From assembly GCA_963850915.1 (NCBI GenBank), contig CAWKND010000004.1:310001-374000 (forward strand): a stretch of 64,000 nucleotides of DNA, given 5' to 3'. Positions within the stretch are counted from its first letter, which is position 1, and each line of letters starts with the position of its first letter. Position numbers and translations under genes: made by a program. Below the pieces are notes generated by a model. The model ran no database searches, was not told the DNA's origin, and was given only the letters and a program-made list of their open reading frames with translations. Shown here piece after piece: positions 48,099 to 57,057 of this stretch. The stretch comes from CAVTWH01 sp963850915 (GTDB taxonomy: Bacteria; Actinomycetota; Actinomycetes; Mycobacteriales; Micromonosporaceae).

Positions 48099-48485
48099 GT
48101 GCGCCGCTTCCTCACCCCCGCCTGGCTGCTGCGGCATGCCGTACTGCTGGTGGCGGTGGCGGGCTGCCTGGGCCTGGGCTGGTGGCAGTGGGTACGGGCG
48201 CGGGACGGCAACATGCTCAGCTACGCCTACGCCGTCGAGTGGCCGGTCTTCGCGGCGTTCGCGGTCGGCCTGTGGCTACGCGAGATCCGGCTGGTACTGC
48301 GCGCCGACCGGCCGGTGGTACCGGCACCGGAGCGCCCCGTCGACCCGCTGCTGACCAGCGTGCCCGCGCCGTACCGGGGCGGGCTGGAGGAGCCGGCACC
48401 GGAGGGCGCGCTGGGTGCGTACAACGAATATCTGGCCTGGTTGGCGGAGGATCCCAGCCGCCGGCCGGCCGACTACCGGCGCTGA
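48099..48485 (+). CDS. Two-helix membrane protein, family not named
   Basis: 128 residues: helix 1 WLLRHAVLLVAVAGCLGLGW, helix 2 AVEWPVFAAFAVGLWLREIR, then a cytoplasmic Pro/Glu tail ending in AYNEYLAWLAEDPSRR. The W-Q-W after helix 1 recalls the opening of SURF1-type proteins, but the protein is far too short. Conserved among actinobacteria as an unnamed membrane protein. GTG start predicted leaderless. Confidence 0.72.
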   Translation: MRRFLTPAWLLRHAVLLVAVAGCLGLGWWQWVRARDGNMLSYAYAVEWPVFAAFAVGLWLREIRLVLRADRPVVPAPERPVDPLLTSVPAPYRGGLEEPAPEGALGAYNEYLAWLAEDPSRRPADYRR

Positions 48486-48507
48486 GCTGACCGTCTCCGC
48501 GAATTGC

Positions 48508-50568
48508 CTACCGGCTACCGGCGGCCGGCGCGCCGCCCGGACCGTGGTGGCGCATCGGATCCCGGCTGCGCCGGTGCCCGTGCTGGGCCAACTGCAGGCC
48601 GGTGACCACGATCGGGAAGTGGCTGAACGCCTGCGGGAAGTTGCCGAGCTGGCGCTTGCCGACCGGATCCCACTCCTCGCCGAGCAGGCCGACGTCGTTG
48701 CGCAGCGCGAGCAGCCGCTCGAAGAGCTCCACGGCGGCGCGCTGCCGGCCGGCCGCGTGCAAGGCATCCACCAGCCAGAACGAGCAGGCCAGGAAGACCC
48801 CTTCGCCGGCGGGCAGGCCGTCGTCGGCGCTGCTGGTGTGGTACCGCTGGACAAAGCCGTCGTGGGTCAGCTCCCGCTGGATCGCCTCGATCGTGCCCAG
48901 CACCCGCGGATCGTCCCCGGGCAGGAAGCCGACCCGGGGGATCAGCAGCAGCGCGGCGTCGAGTTCGGCCGAGCCGTAGGACTGCACGAAGCTGTTCTTC
49001 GCGCTGTCGAAGCCGTGCGTGAGGATGTCGGCCCGGATCTGCTCGCGGATCGACTCCCACTGCACGACGTCACCGGGGAGCTTGCGGTCGCGTACCGCCC
49101 GGGACATCCGGTCGAAGGCCACCCACGCCATCAACTTCGAGTGGGTGAAGTGCCGGCGCGGGCCGCGCATCTCCCACAGCCCGTTGTCCGGCTGCTGCCA
49201 CGCGCCTTCGAGGAAGTCCAGCAGCGCCACCTGCAGACCCCAGGCGCTCTCGTCGGAGGCCAGGCCGGCCTCCCGGGCGAGGTACAGACTGTCGATCACT
49301 TCGCCCCAGACGTCGAGCTGGAGCTGGTCGGCCGCGGCGTTGCCGACCCGTACCGGCGCGGAGTCGGCGTACCCGCGCAGCCACGGCAGCTCATATTCGG
49401 GCAGCCGGCGGGTACCGTCGAGGCCGTACATGATCTGCAGGGTGCTCGGGTCGCCGGCCACCGCGCGTAGCAGCCACTCCCGCCACGCCTTCGCCTCCGT
49501 GACGAACCCGCCGGCCAGCAGCGCCTGCAGCGTGTACGTCGAGTCGCGCAGCCAGCAGTACCGGTAGTCCCAGTTGCGCTGGCCGCCCGGCCACTCCGGG
49601 AGTGACGTGGTCAGCGCCGCCACGATCCCGCCGGTCGGCTGGAAAGTGAGTGCTTTCAGGGTGATCAGCGAGCGGACGATCGGCTCCCGCCACTGCGTCT
49701 CCACCTGGAACTTGCCCGACCAGTCGGTCCAGTGCTCGATCGTGGAGATCAGCTGGTCCTCGACCGAGGTCTTGCGCGGCGGGCTGTTGCGCCACGACGG
49801 CGCCCAGGTGAGCGTGAACGGGATCCGCTCGCCGGCCTTGACGTCGAACTCGCCGATGGTCGTCTGGCCGTGCCCGCGCAGCGGGACCGGAGTCTGTACC
49901 CACACCGCATCCGGGCCGGCCACCGCCTCCAACCCGGCGGTCCCGCGCTGGCGTACCCACGGCACCACCCGGCCGTAGTCGAAGCGCAGCACGATCTCGG
50001 TGTGCATCCGCACGGTGCCCTGCTCGCCGACGACGAGTCGCATCACGTCGATACCGACGCTCCGGGGCGGCATGAAGTCGATCACCCGTACCCGGCCGGT
50101 ATCGGTCTGCCACACCGTTTCCAGTACGAGCGTGTCCCCGTGGTACCGCCGGCTGGTGCTCGTCTTGGCACCGACCGGCGCGAGCAGCCAACGGCCCGCG
50201 TCCGGGGTGTCCAGCAGCGCGGCGAAGCACGCCGGGGAGTCGAAGTTGGGCAGGCACAGCCAGTCGATCGAGCCGTCCCGGCCGACGAGCGCCCCGGTGT
50301 GCAGGTCGCCGATGAGCGCGTAGTCCTCGATCCGGTTGCGGCCGGCTGTGCCGCCCCGGTCGGCGCTCCCCGCCGGCCGCGGCACGCTCGCGACCGGCGA
50401 CCCCAGACCCGGCTGGCTGGCGGCTTTCCCGGCCGGCTTGTTCGTCGAGTCACCAGCCGGTGGTGCCGACGGTGGTGCGGCCGGCGTCCCGGCTGGCTGG
50501 TTCGTTGCCGGACCCGGCTGTTGCGCGGCTGGTTTCCCGGCTGGCTGGCCGGGGGTGGCGGCGGTCAT
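48508..50568 (-). CDS. Glycoside hydrolase family 15 (glucoamylase/trehalase type)
   Basis: 686 residues. After about 75 Pro/Ala-rich residues comes the GH15 beta-sandwich (NRIEDYALIGDLHTGALVGR; DGSIDWLCLPNFDSPACFA) and an (alpha/alpha)6 barrel: NWDYRYCWLRDSTYTLQALL, QLDVWGEVIDSLYLA (likely acid Glu) and LLGEEWDPVGKRQLGNFPQA (likely base Glu). Bacterial members include trehalases such as mycobacterial Rv2402 and glucoamylases; the lack of a signal peptide favours an intracellular enzyme acting on trehalose or small glucosides. ATGA overlap with an upstream glucose dehydrogenase gene suggests its product glucose is oxidised next. Confidence 0.93.
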   Translation of the reverse strand: MTAATPGQPAGKPAAQQPGPATNQPAGTPAAPPSAPPAGDSTNKPAGKAASQPGLGSPVASVPRPAGSADRGGTAGRNRIEDYALIGDLHTGALVGRDGSIDWLCLPNFDSPACFAALLDTPDAGRWLLAPVGAKTSTSRRYHGDTLVLETVWQTDTGRVRVIDFMPPRSVGIDVMRLVVGEQGTVRMHTEIVLRFDYGRVVPWVRQRGTAGLEAVAGPDAVWVQTPVPLRGHGQTTIGEFDVKAGERIPFTLTWAPSWRNSPPRKTSVEDQLISTIEHWTDWSGKFQVETQWREPIVRSLITLKALTFQPTGGIVAALTTSLPEWPGGQRNWDYRYCWLRDSTYTLQALLAGGFVTEAKAWREWLLRAVAGDPSTLQIMYGLDGTRRLPEYELPWLRGYADSAPVRVGNAAADQLQLDVWGEVIDSLYLAREAGLASDESAWGLQVALLDFLEGAWQQPDNGLWEMRGPRRHFTHSKLMAWVAFDRMSRAVRDRKLPGDVVQWESIREQIRADILTHGFDSAKNSFVQSYGSAELDAALLLIPRVGFLPGDDPRVLGTIEAIQRELTHDGFVQRYHTSSADDGLPAGEGVFLACSFWLVDALHAAGRQRAAVELFERLLALRNDVGLLGEEWDPVGKRQLGNFPQAFSHFPIVVTGLQLAQHGHRRSRDPMRHHGPGGAPAAGSR

Positions 50569-51611
50569 TTGTCGAACTCGATGACGACCTTGACATCCTT
50601 CGGACCGCGGCGGAAGGCGTCGGCGAACTGCTCAACCGGCGCCCGGCGGGTGATCAGCCGGCGGAGCCAGTCGCGGTCGCCGGCCGCGAGCGCGGCGGCG
50701 GCGGCCTGGTAGTGCCGGCGGTTGGCGTTGACGGTACCGAAGATCACGTCGTTCTCCAGTACGGCGGTGCGGTTGAATGCGCCGATGTCGGTGGGTATCG
50801 AGGTGCCCCGGTTGGAGACCCCGGTCAGGCAGACGATCGAGTTCTTGGTGTTGTGGGTGATCGAGTCCAGGATCACCGACGCGATCCCGGAGCATTCGAT
50901 GACCAGATCGGGTACCACTCCGCTCTCCGGCAGTGGCACGCCGTGGTAGGTGGCGCCCAGGTCGGCGACGAGCTGTGGCTTGGGCCCCTCGGTGACCACG
51001 TCGAAGACGTGCACCTCTAGCCCGCGCTGCACCCCGAGCAGCGCGCCGAGCAGCCCCACCGGACCGGCCCCGGTCACCGCGACCACCCGGTGTGCCGAGA
51101 ACGCGCGCTGGGAGATCCGGTCGATCTGCTCCCACGCCTTGGCGAGGATCGTGGCCGGCTCCAGCAGTACGCCGATGTCGGCCAGCTCCGGCTCCAGCCG
51201 TACCAGCGCGTCCGGCTGCGCGCGCCACCGGTCCCTGGCAAAGCCGTGCAGCCGGGCGATGCCGTGCTCGCTGTACCGGCCGTTCATGCACATGTCCCAC
51301 TCGCCGGCCGCGCACGCCGGGCACGGTACCGGGTCGGGCCGGCGCACGATGCCGACCACGAGGTCACCCGGGGCCACCGGCGCGCCGGCTGGCGCCTCCA
51401 CTACCCGCCCCAGGTTCTCGTGCCCGAGGACCAGCAGTTCCTCGCCGTCCGGCGCGGTGCCGTAGTCACCCTTCACGATGTCGGTATCCGTACCACAGAG
51501 CCCGATCGCCAGGCTCTGCACCAGGATCGGTCCGTCGTCAGTGGAGGGTTCGGGGAACTCGGAGAGGGCGAGGGAATCCTTCTCGCCAGGTCGTACCGTC
51601 AACGCGCGCAT
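50565..51611 (-). CDS. Zinc-dependent glucose 1-dehydrogenase-like alcohol dehydrogenase
   Basis: 348 residues of the medium-chain dehydrogenase family, closest in pattern to archaeal-type glucose dehydrogenase. Catalytic zinc ligands: Cys in GLCGTDTDI, and HE in LVLGHENLGRVVEA; structural zinc cysteines in PVPCPACAAGEWDMC; coenzyme fold VVAVTGAGPVGLLGALLG; NANRRHYQAAAAALAAG near the end is typical of glucose dehydrogenases. It would turn glucose into gluconolactone. Its stop overlaps the GH15 start, so both act in one short pathway. ATG 51611. Confidence 0.88.
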   Translation of the reverse strand: MRALTVRPGEKDSLALSEFPEPSTDDGPILVQSLAIGLCGTDTDIVKGDYGTAPDGEELLVLGHENLGRVVEAPAGAPVAPGDLVVGIVRRPDPVPCPACAAGEWDMCMNGRYSEHGIARLHGFARDRWRAQPDALVRLEPELADIGVLLEPATILAKAWEQIDRISQRAFSAHRVVAVTGAGPVGLLGALLGVQRGLEVHVFDVVTEGPKPQLVADLGATYHGVPLPESGVVPDLVIECSGIASVILDSITHNTKNSIVCLTGVSNRGTSIPTDIGAFNRTAVLENDVIFGTVNANRRHYQAAAAALAAGDRDWLRRLITRRAPVEQFADAFRRGPKDVKVVIEFDK

Positions 51612-51748
51612 CGCGTACCCCTCCCGCGCGGGCGGGTGTCGATTCGCGCCCGGTCGCGGTCCTCACGCTACCGGCCGTACCCCCATCGGGCTCGCCAATC
51701 GGAGCCGATCTTCCTGGGAGCTGGGTGGGAGTTGGCCGCGACCGAAAG

Positions 51749-52075
51749 TCAGAGTTCGCCGCCGCCACTGGCCAGCCGGCCGGCGAGCTCGTCGACCAGG
51801 GCGGCCAGCTTGGGCTCGACCTCGGGGTCGCTGGTCAGCAGCCGGCGCAGCTCGTCGGCCCACTTCGCGGTCTCCCCGGCGGCGTCCGCCCCGACCGCGG
51901 CGGCCGAGGCCTCCAGCCGCTCCTCCCAGCCGCCGATCGCATCCGGCGCACCCTCGCCGAGCAGGTAGGCGAAGCCGCTCTTGGTAGCCGCCCACACGTC
52001 GGTACCCATCGCGCCGACGAGGGCCTGGGCGCCGGACTCGGCGAGCGGGGAGGTGCCGGGCTGCGGTGCGGACAT
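51749..52075 (-). CDS. Hypothetical acidic helical protein
   Basis: 108 residues; MSAPQPGTSPLAESGAQALV start with AGGGGG upstream (an ATG 15 codons earlier is possible). Entirely helical by pattern, Ala/Glu-rich, no membrane helix: ATKSGFAYLLGEGAPDAIGG, WEERLEASAAAVGADAAGET and VEPKLAALVDELAGRLASGG. No family recognised. It stands alone between the dehydrogenase and the two-component genes. Confidence 0.6.
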   Translation of the reverse strand: MSAPQPGTSPLAESGAQALVGAMGTDVWAATKSGFAYLLGEGAPDAIGGWEERLEASAAAVGADAAGETAKWADELRRLLTSDPEVEPKLAALVDELAGRLASGGGEL

Positions 52076-52174
52076 GCGGGTACCCCCTGGGAGAAAAGCG
52101 CTGCACCGTGTGTACCGCATCCGCGCAACCGAAGCGAGCCCGCGTCCCGTGCCCGGGACAGTGAGCCGGGATGG

Positions 52175-52822
52175 TCAGCGGGTGTCGAGGTAGGCCAGCA
52201 CCGCCAGGACGCGGCGATTGTCGTCGTCGGACTGGGCCAGCCCGAGCTTGCTGAAGATGCTCGCGGTGTGCTTGCCGACGGCGCCCTCGCTGACGAACAG
52301 CCGGCCGGCGATGGCGGCGTTCGAGCGCCCCTCCGCCATCAGCCCCAGCACCTCGGTCTCCCGCGGCGACAACTGATCCAGTGGCGTGGCCGTACGTGGC
52401 CGGGCGAGCAGTTTGGCGATCACGTCCGGATCCATCGCGGTACCCCCGGCGGCCACCCGGCGGACCGCGTCGATGAACTGGTCGGCGTTGAACACCCGGT
52501 CCTTCAACAGGTACCCGATGCCACCCGACCCGTCGGCCAGCAGTTCCCGCGCGTAGAGCTGCTCGACGTGCTGGGAGAGTACGAGTACGGGCAGCCCGGG
52601 GATCTGTCGCCGCGCGGCCAGCGCCGCCTGCAGACCCTCGTCGGTGAAGGTGGGCGGCAGCCGCACGTCGAGTACCGCCACGTCGGGCCGGTGCTCCAGC
52701 AGCGCGGGCAGTACCTGCGGCCCCTCGGCGACCGCCGCCACCACGGTGCAGTCGTGCGCCTCCAGTAGCCGGGTCATCCCGTCGCGGAGGAGATAGAGGT
52801 CCTCGGCGAGTACAACTCGCAC
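52175..52822 (-). CDS. NarL/LuxR-type response regulator
   Basis: 215 residues. Receiver (1-120): MRVVLAEDLYLLRDGMTRLL, phosphorylated Asp in VAVLDVRLPPTFTDEGL, Lys in GYLLKDRV. LuxR-type HTH (150-210): LSPRETEVLGLMAEGRSNAA, IAGRLFVSEGAVGKHTASIF. Typical of LiaR/DesR-like systems. Its start lies 49 bp inside the end of the kinase gene, so the two are tightly co-expressed. Confidence 0.92.
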   Translation of the reverse strand: MRVVLAEDLYLLRDGMTRLLEAHDCTVVAAVAEGPQVLPALLEHRPDVAVLDVRLPPTFTDEGLQAALAARRQIPGLPVLVLSQHVEQLYARELLADGSGGIGYLLKDRVFNADQFIDAVRRVAAGGTAMDPDVIAKLLARPRTATPLDQLSPRETEVLGLMAEGRSNAAIAGRLFVSEGAVGKHTASIFSKLGLAQSDDDNRRVLAVLAYLDTR

Positions 52823-54378
52823 GGCACCTCCATAGTCACCTCGGTCGGCCCACCGGCCGGGCTGACCACCGTCAGCACGCCGTCGAATGTACCCAGTCGC
52901 CGGCGTACGCCCGCGAGCCCACTACCCCGTTCCGGATCGGCCCCGCCCGGCCCGTTGTCCGACACCCGCGCCCACAGCGCCCCGTTCTCCCAGCGCAGCT
53001 TGATCCGCACCCGGGTACCGGCCGGCGTGTGCTTTGCCGCGTTGGCCAGCGCCTCGGCGATGCAGAAGTACACCGCCGACTCGACCGGGCTCTCCAGCCG
53101 GCCGCGCAGGTCGACGTCGACCTTGAGTGGCAGCCCGAAGTCCAGTGCCAGCGCGCGTACCGCGTCCCCCAACCCGCGCTCGGCGAGTACCGGCGGGTGG
53201 ATGCCGCGTACCAGCTCGCGCAGCTCCCGCAGCGCCTTCGCGGACGCCTCGCGCGCCTCCACCATGAGCTGCCGGGCGCCGGCCGGATCCCGGTCGAGCA
53301 GCGCCTCGGCCGCCCCCAGGGTGAGCCCGACCGAGACCAGCCGGGCCTGCGCGCCGTCGTGCAGGTCCCGTTCGATGCGGCGCAGTTCGGCCGCCTGCGA
53401 CTGGTTGGCCTCGGCCCGGCTGGCGGTCAGCTGGCTGACCCGGGCACTCAGCTTGCCGCCCCTGGAGGGACTCAGCAGCAGGCTCGACCAGGCGGCGTCC
53501 ATCCGCAGGCAGCGCGGCGCACTGACGAAACCGCCGGCCAGCAGTACCGCGCCGACAGGTACGGCCAGCCAGGCCCGGCCGGGCGTGTCCAGCCAGTGCC
53601 CGGACAGCTGCGGGATGGCCGTGTACCAGGCCGGCGCGAGCAGCCCGGCCAGCCCGCCGAGGACGAGCGTCAGCGGCCACAGCGCGAGGAAGCCGGCCAC
53701 CGGCAGGTCGAGGGTCAGCCAGGCGATGTCCCGCCAGGTCGCCCGGTCCCGCCAGTACCCGTGCATGAGCTGGGAGAGCCGGGCAAACCAGCGGTAGCGG
53801 TGGTAGTCGTAGGAGTAGCCGGTGTAGTACCAGCCGCGAGCGGTACGGGTCAGTGCCGGCCACGGCTGGTACGGGGTGGCGATCTCGATGCCGGACCAGT
53901 CGCGCGCCTGCCGACGGGCTACCCCCGCGAGCCAGCGGCCGGTGAATCCCAGCCCGACGAACATCAGTGAGATCAGCGCCCCGAACCAGCCGAACAGGGT
54001 GGCCGGGAAGACCGCGATGGCCGCGAAGGCGAGCAGCTTGCGCCCGAGCAGGACCGCTGCCCGTACCGGCCCGAGCAGGTATGCCCGCAGGTCCGGCCGG
54101 ACCCCGGCGGCTACTTCTCCGGCGGCTACCTCTCCGGCCAGCTCGTCTCCGGTCGGCCCTTCGCCGGCGAGCTCAGCCCCGGCGAGCTCAGCCTCGGTCA
54201 GCTCAGCCTCGCTCAGCTCAGCCCCGGTCAGCTCAGCCTCGCTCAGCTCAGCCCCGGTCAGCTCAGCCCCGGTCAGCTCAGCCCCGGTCAGCTGGGTGGT
54301 GGTGGCAACCGCCTCCGGGCCGTCCAGCTTTGCGGGTACGCGCTCCGGTCGGGGGAGTGGGGCTGGTCTGGTTGGCAT
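52774..54378 (-). CDS. HisKA_3-type sensor kinase with N-terminal pentapeptide-like repeats
   Basis: 534 residues. Residues 28-75 are about eight tandem five-residue units (GAELT, EAELS, GAELA) close to the A(D/N)LxX pentapeptide-repeat pattern. Then a PspC/YdjH-like region with four to five membrane helices (residues 100-320), the HisKA_3 phosphoacceptor RRIERDLHDGAQARLVSVGL with its His, and the ATPase part (ALANAAKHTPAGTRVRIKLR; GSGLAGVRRRLGTFDGVL). Pairs with the LuxR-type regulator downstream (49-bp overlap). Typical cell-envelope stress kinase; ligand unknown. ATG 54378 has a weak ribosome site. Confidence 0.9.
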   Translation of the reverse strand: MPTRPAPLPRPERVPAKLDGPEAVATTTQLTGAELTGAELTGAELSEAELTGAELSEAELTEAELAGAELAGEGPTGDELAGEVAAGEVAAGVRPDLRAYLLGPVRAAVLLGRKLLAFAAIAVFPATLFGWFGALISLMFVGLGFTGRWLAGVARRQARDWSGIEIATPYQPWPALTRTARGWYYTGYSYDYHRYRWFARLSQLMHGYWRDRATWRDIAWLTLDLPVAGFLALWPLTLVLGGLAGLLAPAWYTAIPQLSGHWLDTPGRAWLAVPVGAVLLAGGFVSAPRCLRMDAAWSSLLLSPSRGGKLSARVSQLTASRAEANQSQAAELRRIERDLHDGAQARLVSVGLTLGAAEALLDRDPAGARQLMVEAREASAKALRELRELVRGIHPPVLAERGLGDAVRALALDFGLPLKVDVDLRGRLESPVESAVYFCIAEALANAAKHTPAGTRVRIKLRWENGALWARVSDNGPGGADPERGSGLAGVRRRLGTFDGVLTVVSPAGGPTEVTMEVPCELYSPRTSISSATG

Positions 54379-54587
54379 GGGTCAAGTCTCGCTGACCGCG
54401 GTCGGCCGGCGCAGTGCCCGGGGGCTCCGGTGTGGGGGTGGGCCTAGCCCCACCCCACACCGACCACAACCCCACCCTGGGATCGGGGCCTGGTCGGACT
54501 GTGCCGCTCAGGCTCGCCGCCTAACGTCGTCGGCATGACAAGCGTTTGGGATACGGCAAGCGATCCGGGCCGGGCGGAGGCGCGGAC

Positions 54588-55553
54588 ATGACGGCGGTAC
54601 TCGAGTTCGACGGGCTCTGCAAGCGTTTCGGGGAGGTGACCGCCCTCGACGGGATGGGCTTCGAGGTGCGCGCCGGCGAGCTGTTCGGCTTCGTGGGCAG
54701 CAACGGCGCGGGGAAGACCACGACGATGCGGATCGCGCTGGGGGTACTCGCGGCGGATGCCGGGCAGGTGCGCTGGGCCGGTACCCCCCTGACGTTGGAG
54801 ACCCGGCGGCGGATCGGCTACATGCCCGAAGAGCGGGGTTTGTACCCGCGGATGAAGGTCATGGATCAACTGGTGTACTTCGCCCGGCTACGGGGCATGT
54901 CCCCGGGCGCGGCCCGGCGCGCGGCCGGCGAGTGGACCGAGCGGCTCGGCATCGCCGCGCGCGGCAACGACGACGTGCAGAAGCTGAGCCTGGGCAACCA
55001 GCAGCGGGCGCAGCTGGCCGCGGCGCTGGTACACGACCCGGAGATCCTGATCCTGGACGAGCCGTTCTCCGGCCTCGACCCGGTGGCGGTGGACGTGATG
55101 AGCCAGGTACTGCGGGACAAGCGGGCGCAGGGGCTGCCGGTCATCTTCTCCAGCCACCAGCTCGAACTCGTCGAGCGGCTGTGCGACCGGGTGGGCATCG
55201 TGCGGGCCGGCCGGATGGAGGCCCTCGGCACCGTCGACGAGCTGCGCGGACGGGGTACGCCGCAGCTGCTCGTCGACGCGCCCGACGCGGCCGAGGGCTG
55301 GGCCGACGGGCTGCCCGGCGTACGGGTGGTCGGGCGGGACGGGGCGGCGACGGTACTCGAGCTGGACCCCGGTACCGACGACCAGCTCGTCCTCCGGGCA
55401 GCACTGGCCACCGGCCCGGTACGCGCGTTCACCCGGCAGCGCCCGTCCCTCACCGAACTGTTCCGGGAAGTAGTCAGTGGACCCCCAGTCAGTGGACCCG
55501 CCGTGATCTCCCAGCCCGGGGACCCGGCCGAGCGCATGGAGCGTGTGCGGTGA
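54588..55553 (+). CDS. ABC transporter ATP-binding protein
   Basis: 321 residues; ATG 54588 has GGAGG seven bases upstream. Walker A GSNGAGKTTT near residue 36, signature LSLGNQQRAQLAAALVHDP (LSLGNQ instead of LSGGQ), Walker B EILILDEPFSGLDP, H-loop IFSSHQLELVE. C-terminal 90 residues are the YhaQ/NatA-like tail. GTGA overlap with the permease. It is divergent from the two-component kinase, so these may be functionally linked (kinase/regulator controlling an exporter). Confidence 0.92.
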   Translation: MTAVLEFDGLCKRFGEVTALDGMGFEVRAGELFGFVGSNGAGKTTTMRIALGVLAADAGQVRWAGTPLTLETRRRIGYMPEERGLYPRMKVMDQLVYFARLRGMSPGAARRAAGEWTERLGIAARGNDDVQKLSLGNQQRAQLAAALVHDPEILILDEPFSGLDPVAVDVMSQVLRDKRAQGLPVIFSSHQLELVERLCDRVGIVRAGRMEALGTVDELRGRGTPQLLVDAPDAAEGWADGLPGVRVVGRDGAATVLELDPGTDDQLVLRAALATGPVRAFTRQRPSLTELFREVVSGPPVSGPAVISQPGDPAERMERVR

Positions 55554-56785
55554 ACAGCAGGACAGCGGTGACCAGTAGGACAGCGGTGACCAGTAGGACC
55601 GTGTTGACCAGCAGAACAGCGGTCGGCCTGGTGGCCCGGCGGGAGATCGGTACCCGGCTGCGCTCCAAGGCATTCCTCATCACCACGGCGATCATGCTGA
55701 TCGGGGTGGTCGCCACCACCCTCGTCTTCAAACTGGTCGCCGGCTCCGACTCGACCACCAGCATCGGCTTCACCACCGCAACGGCGAGCCTGGCCGAGGC
55801 GACCACGGCAACCGGCGAAGCGGTGGGGCACAAGGTATCCACCCGGGTCGTCGACGAGGCACAGGGCCGCGAGCTGGTACGCGCCGGGAAGCTGGACATC
55901 CTCGTCACCGGCAGCCCGGAGCACCCGACAGCGGTGGTACACAAGCGAATCTCGGACACCGACCGGAACCTGCTCACCGTGGTCGCCCGCCAGCAGGTAC
56001 TGAGTGCCCAACTGCGCCAGGCGGGGGCCGATCCGGCGCAGGTGAACGCGGCCGTGGCCGGGGCCGACCTGCAGGTGTCGACGCAGGAGACGCAGCGCGC
56101 CGGGCAGGGGCAGCGGCTGGCCCTCGGGCTGATCGCCGGCGTCCTGGTCTACCTCGCGTTGATGGTCTACGGGCAGGTCGTGGCGCAGGGGGTGATCGAG
56201 GAGAAGGCCAACCGGATCGTCGAGCTGCTGCTCACCGCGATCCGCCCGTGGCAGCTGATGCTCGGCAAGGTGCTCGGCATCGGGGCGGTCGGCCTGGGCC
56301 AGCTGCTCGTGGTGTCGGCGGTGGGGGTGGGCGTCGGGCTGGGTACCGGCGCGCTGACCCTGCCCACCTCGTTCGCGGCCAGCGCGGTGGCCTGGTCGGT
56401 GCTCTGGTTCGTGCTCGGCTTCGTGATGTACGCGCTGCTCTTCGCGGCCGCCGCGGCACTGGTGTCCAGACAGGAGGACGCGGGCGGGGTGACCGCGCCG
56501 GTACTCATGCTGATCATCATTCCGTACGTGCTCGGGATCTCCATCCTGCCGGCGAATCCGGACAGCCCGCTGATCCGGTACCTGTCGCTGATCCCGCTCT
56601 TCTCGCCGACCCTCATGCCGATGCGGATCGGGATCGGGGTACCGGCCTGGCAGCTCGCGTTCTCGATCGTGGCCAGCGGCGCGCTGATCGTCGCACTGGT
56701 CTGGCTGGCCGGCCGGGTGTACGGCAACGCGGTACTCCGCGCCGGCGCCCGCATCCGGATCCGCGAAGCCCTCTCCCCGACCTGA
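55550..56785 (+). CDS. ABC transporter permease (NatB/YhaP type) with N-terminal hexapeptide repeat
   Basis: 411 residues. GTG 55550 overlaps the ATPase stop. The first 25 residues are four 18-bp DNA repeats encoding SRTAVT-like units, which is unusual before the conserved start VARREIGTRLRSKAFLITTA. Then one helix, an external domain of about 150 residues, and five to six helices between 185 and 395 (ALGLIAGVLVYLALMVYGQV; EEKANRIVELLLTAIRPWQL is the conserved ABC-2 coupling segment). Na or peptide export is typical of the family. Confidence 0.9.
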   Translation: MNSRTAVTSRTAVTSRTVLTSRTAVGLVARREIGTRLRSKAFLITTAIMLIGVVATTLVFKLVAGSDSTTSIGFTTATASLAEATTATGEAVGHKVSTRVVDEAQGRELVRAGKLDILVTGSPEHPTAVVHKRISDTDRNLLTVVARQQVLSAQLRQAGADPAQVNAAVAGADLQVSTQETQRAGQGQRLALGLIAGVLVYLALMVYGQVVAQGVIEEKANRIVELLLTAIRPWQLMLGKVLGIGAVGLGQLLVVSAVGVGVGLGTGALTLPTSFAASAVAWSVLWFVLGFVMYALLFAAAAALVSRQEDAGGVTAPVLMLIIIPYVLGISILPANPDSPLIRYLSLIPLFSPTLMPMRIGIGVPAWQLAFSIVASGALIVALVWLAGRVYGNAVLRAGARIRIREALSPT

Positions 56786-56806
56786 CCGGGGGCTGAGCTG
56801 ACGGGC

Positions 56807-56848
56807 CCGAGCTGAGCAGGCCGAGCTGAGCAGGCCGAGCTGAGCAGT
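56807..56848. repeat. 14-bp tandem repeat, three copies
   Basis: CCGAGCTGAGCAGG at 56807, 56821 and 56835 (last copy ends GT). It follows the permease stop by about 20 bases. The rest of the 272-bp gap 56786-57057 has an AT-rich stretch (56876-56920) that is the likely promoter of the amino acid permease gene. Confidence 0.85.
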
Positions 56849-57057
56849 CAGGCGCCCCAACGACCACGGTGTTTCAAGATTGCCAACAAAACGGATTGAT
56901 TACACATTAGCCTCAAAGTAGGAACGGGGTGGGCGGGCCGGCACACGGGGGTCGGCCCACCCACCCGGTACCGGACGTCCGTAAGGCGACGTAAAGCGGC
57001 GTTCGTCCCACGCCGCACACGCGCCCCTGGCGACGGTACGTGACTGCGGAGGCGTAC

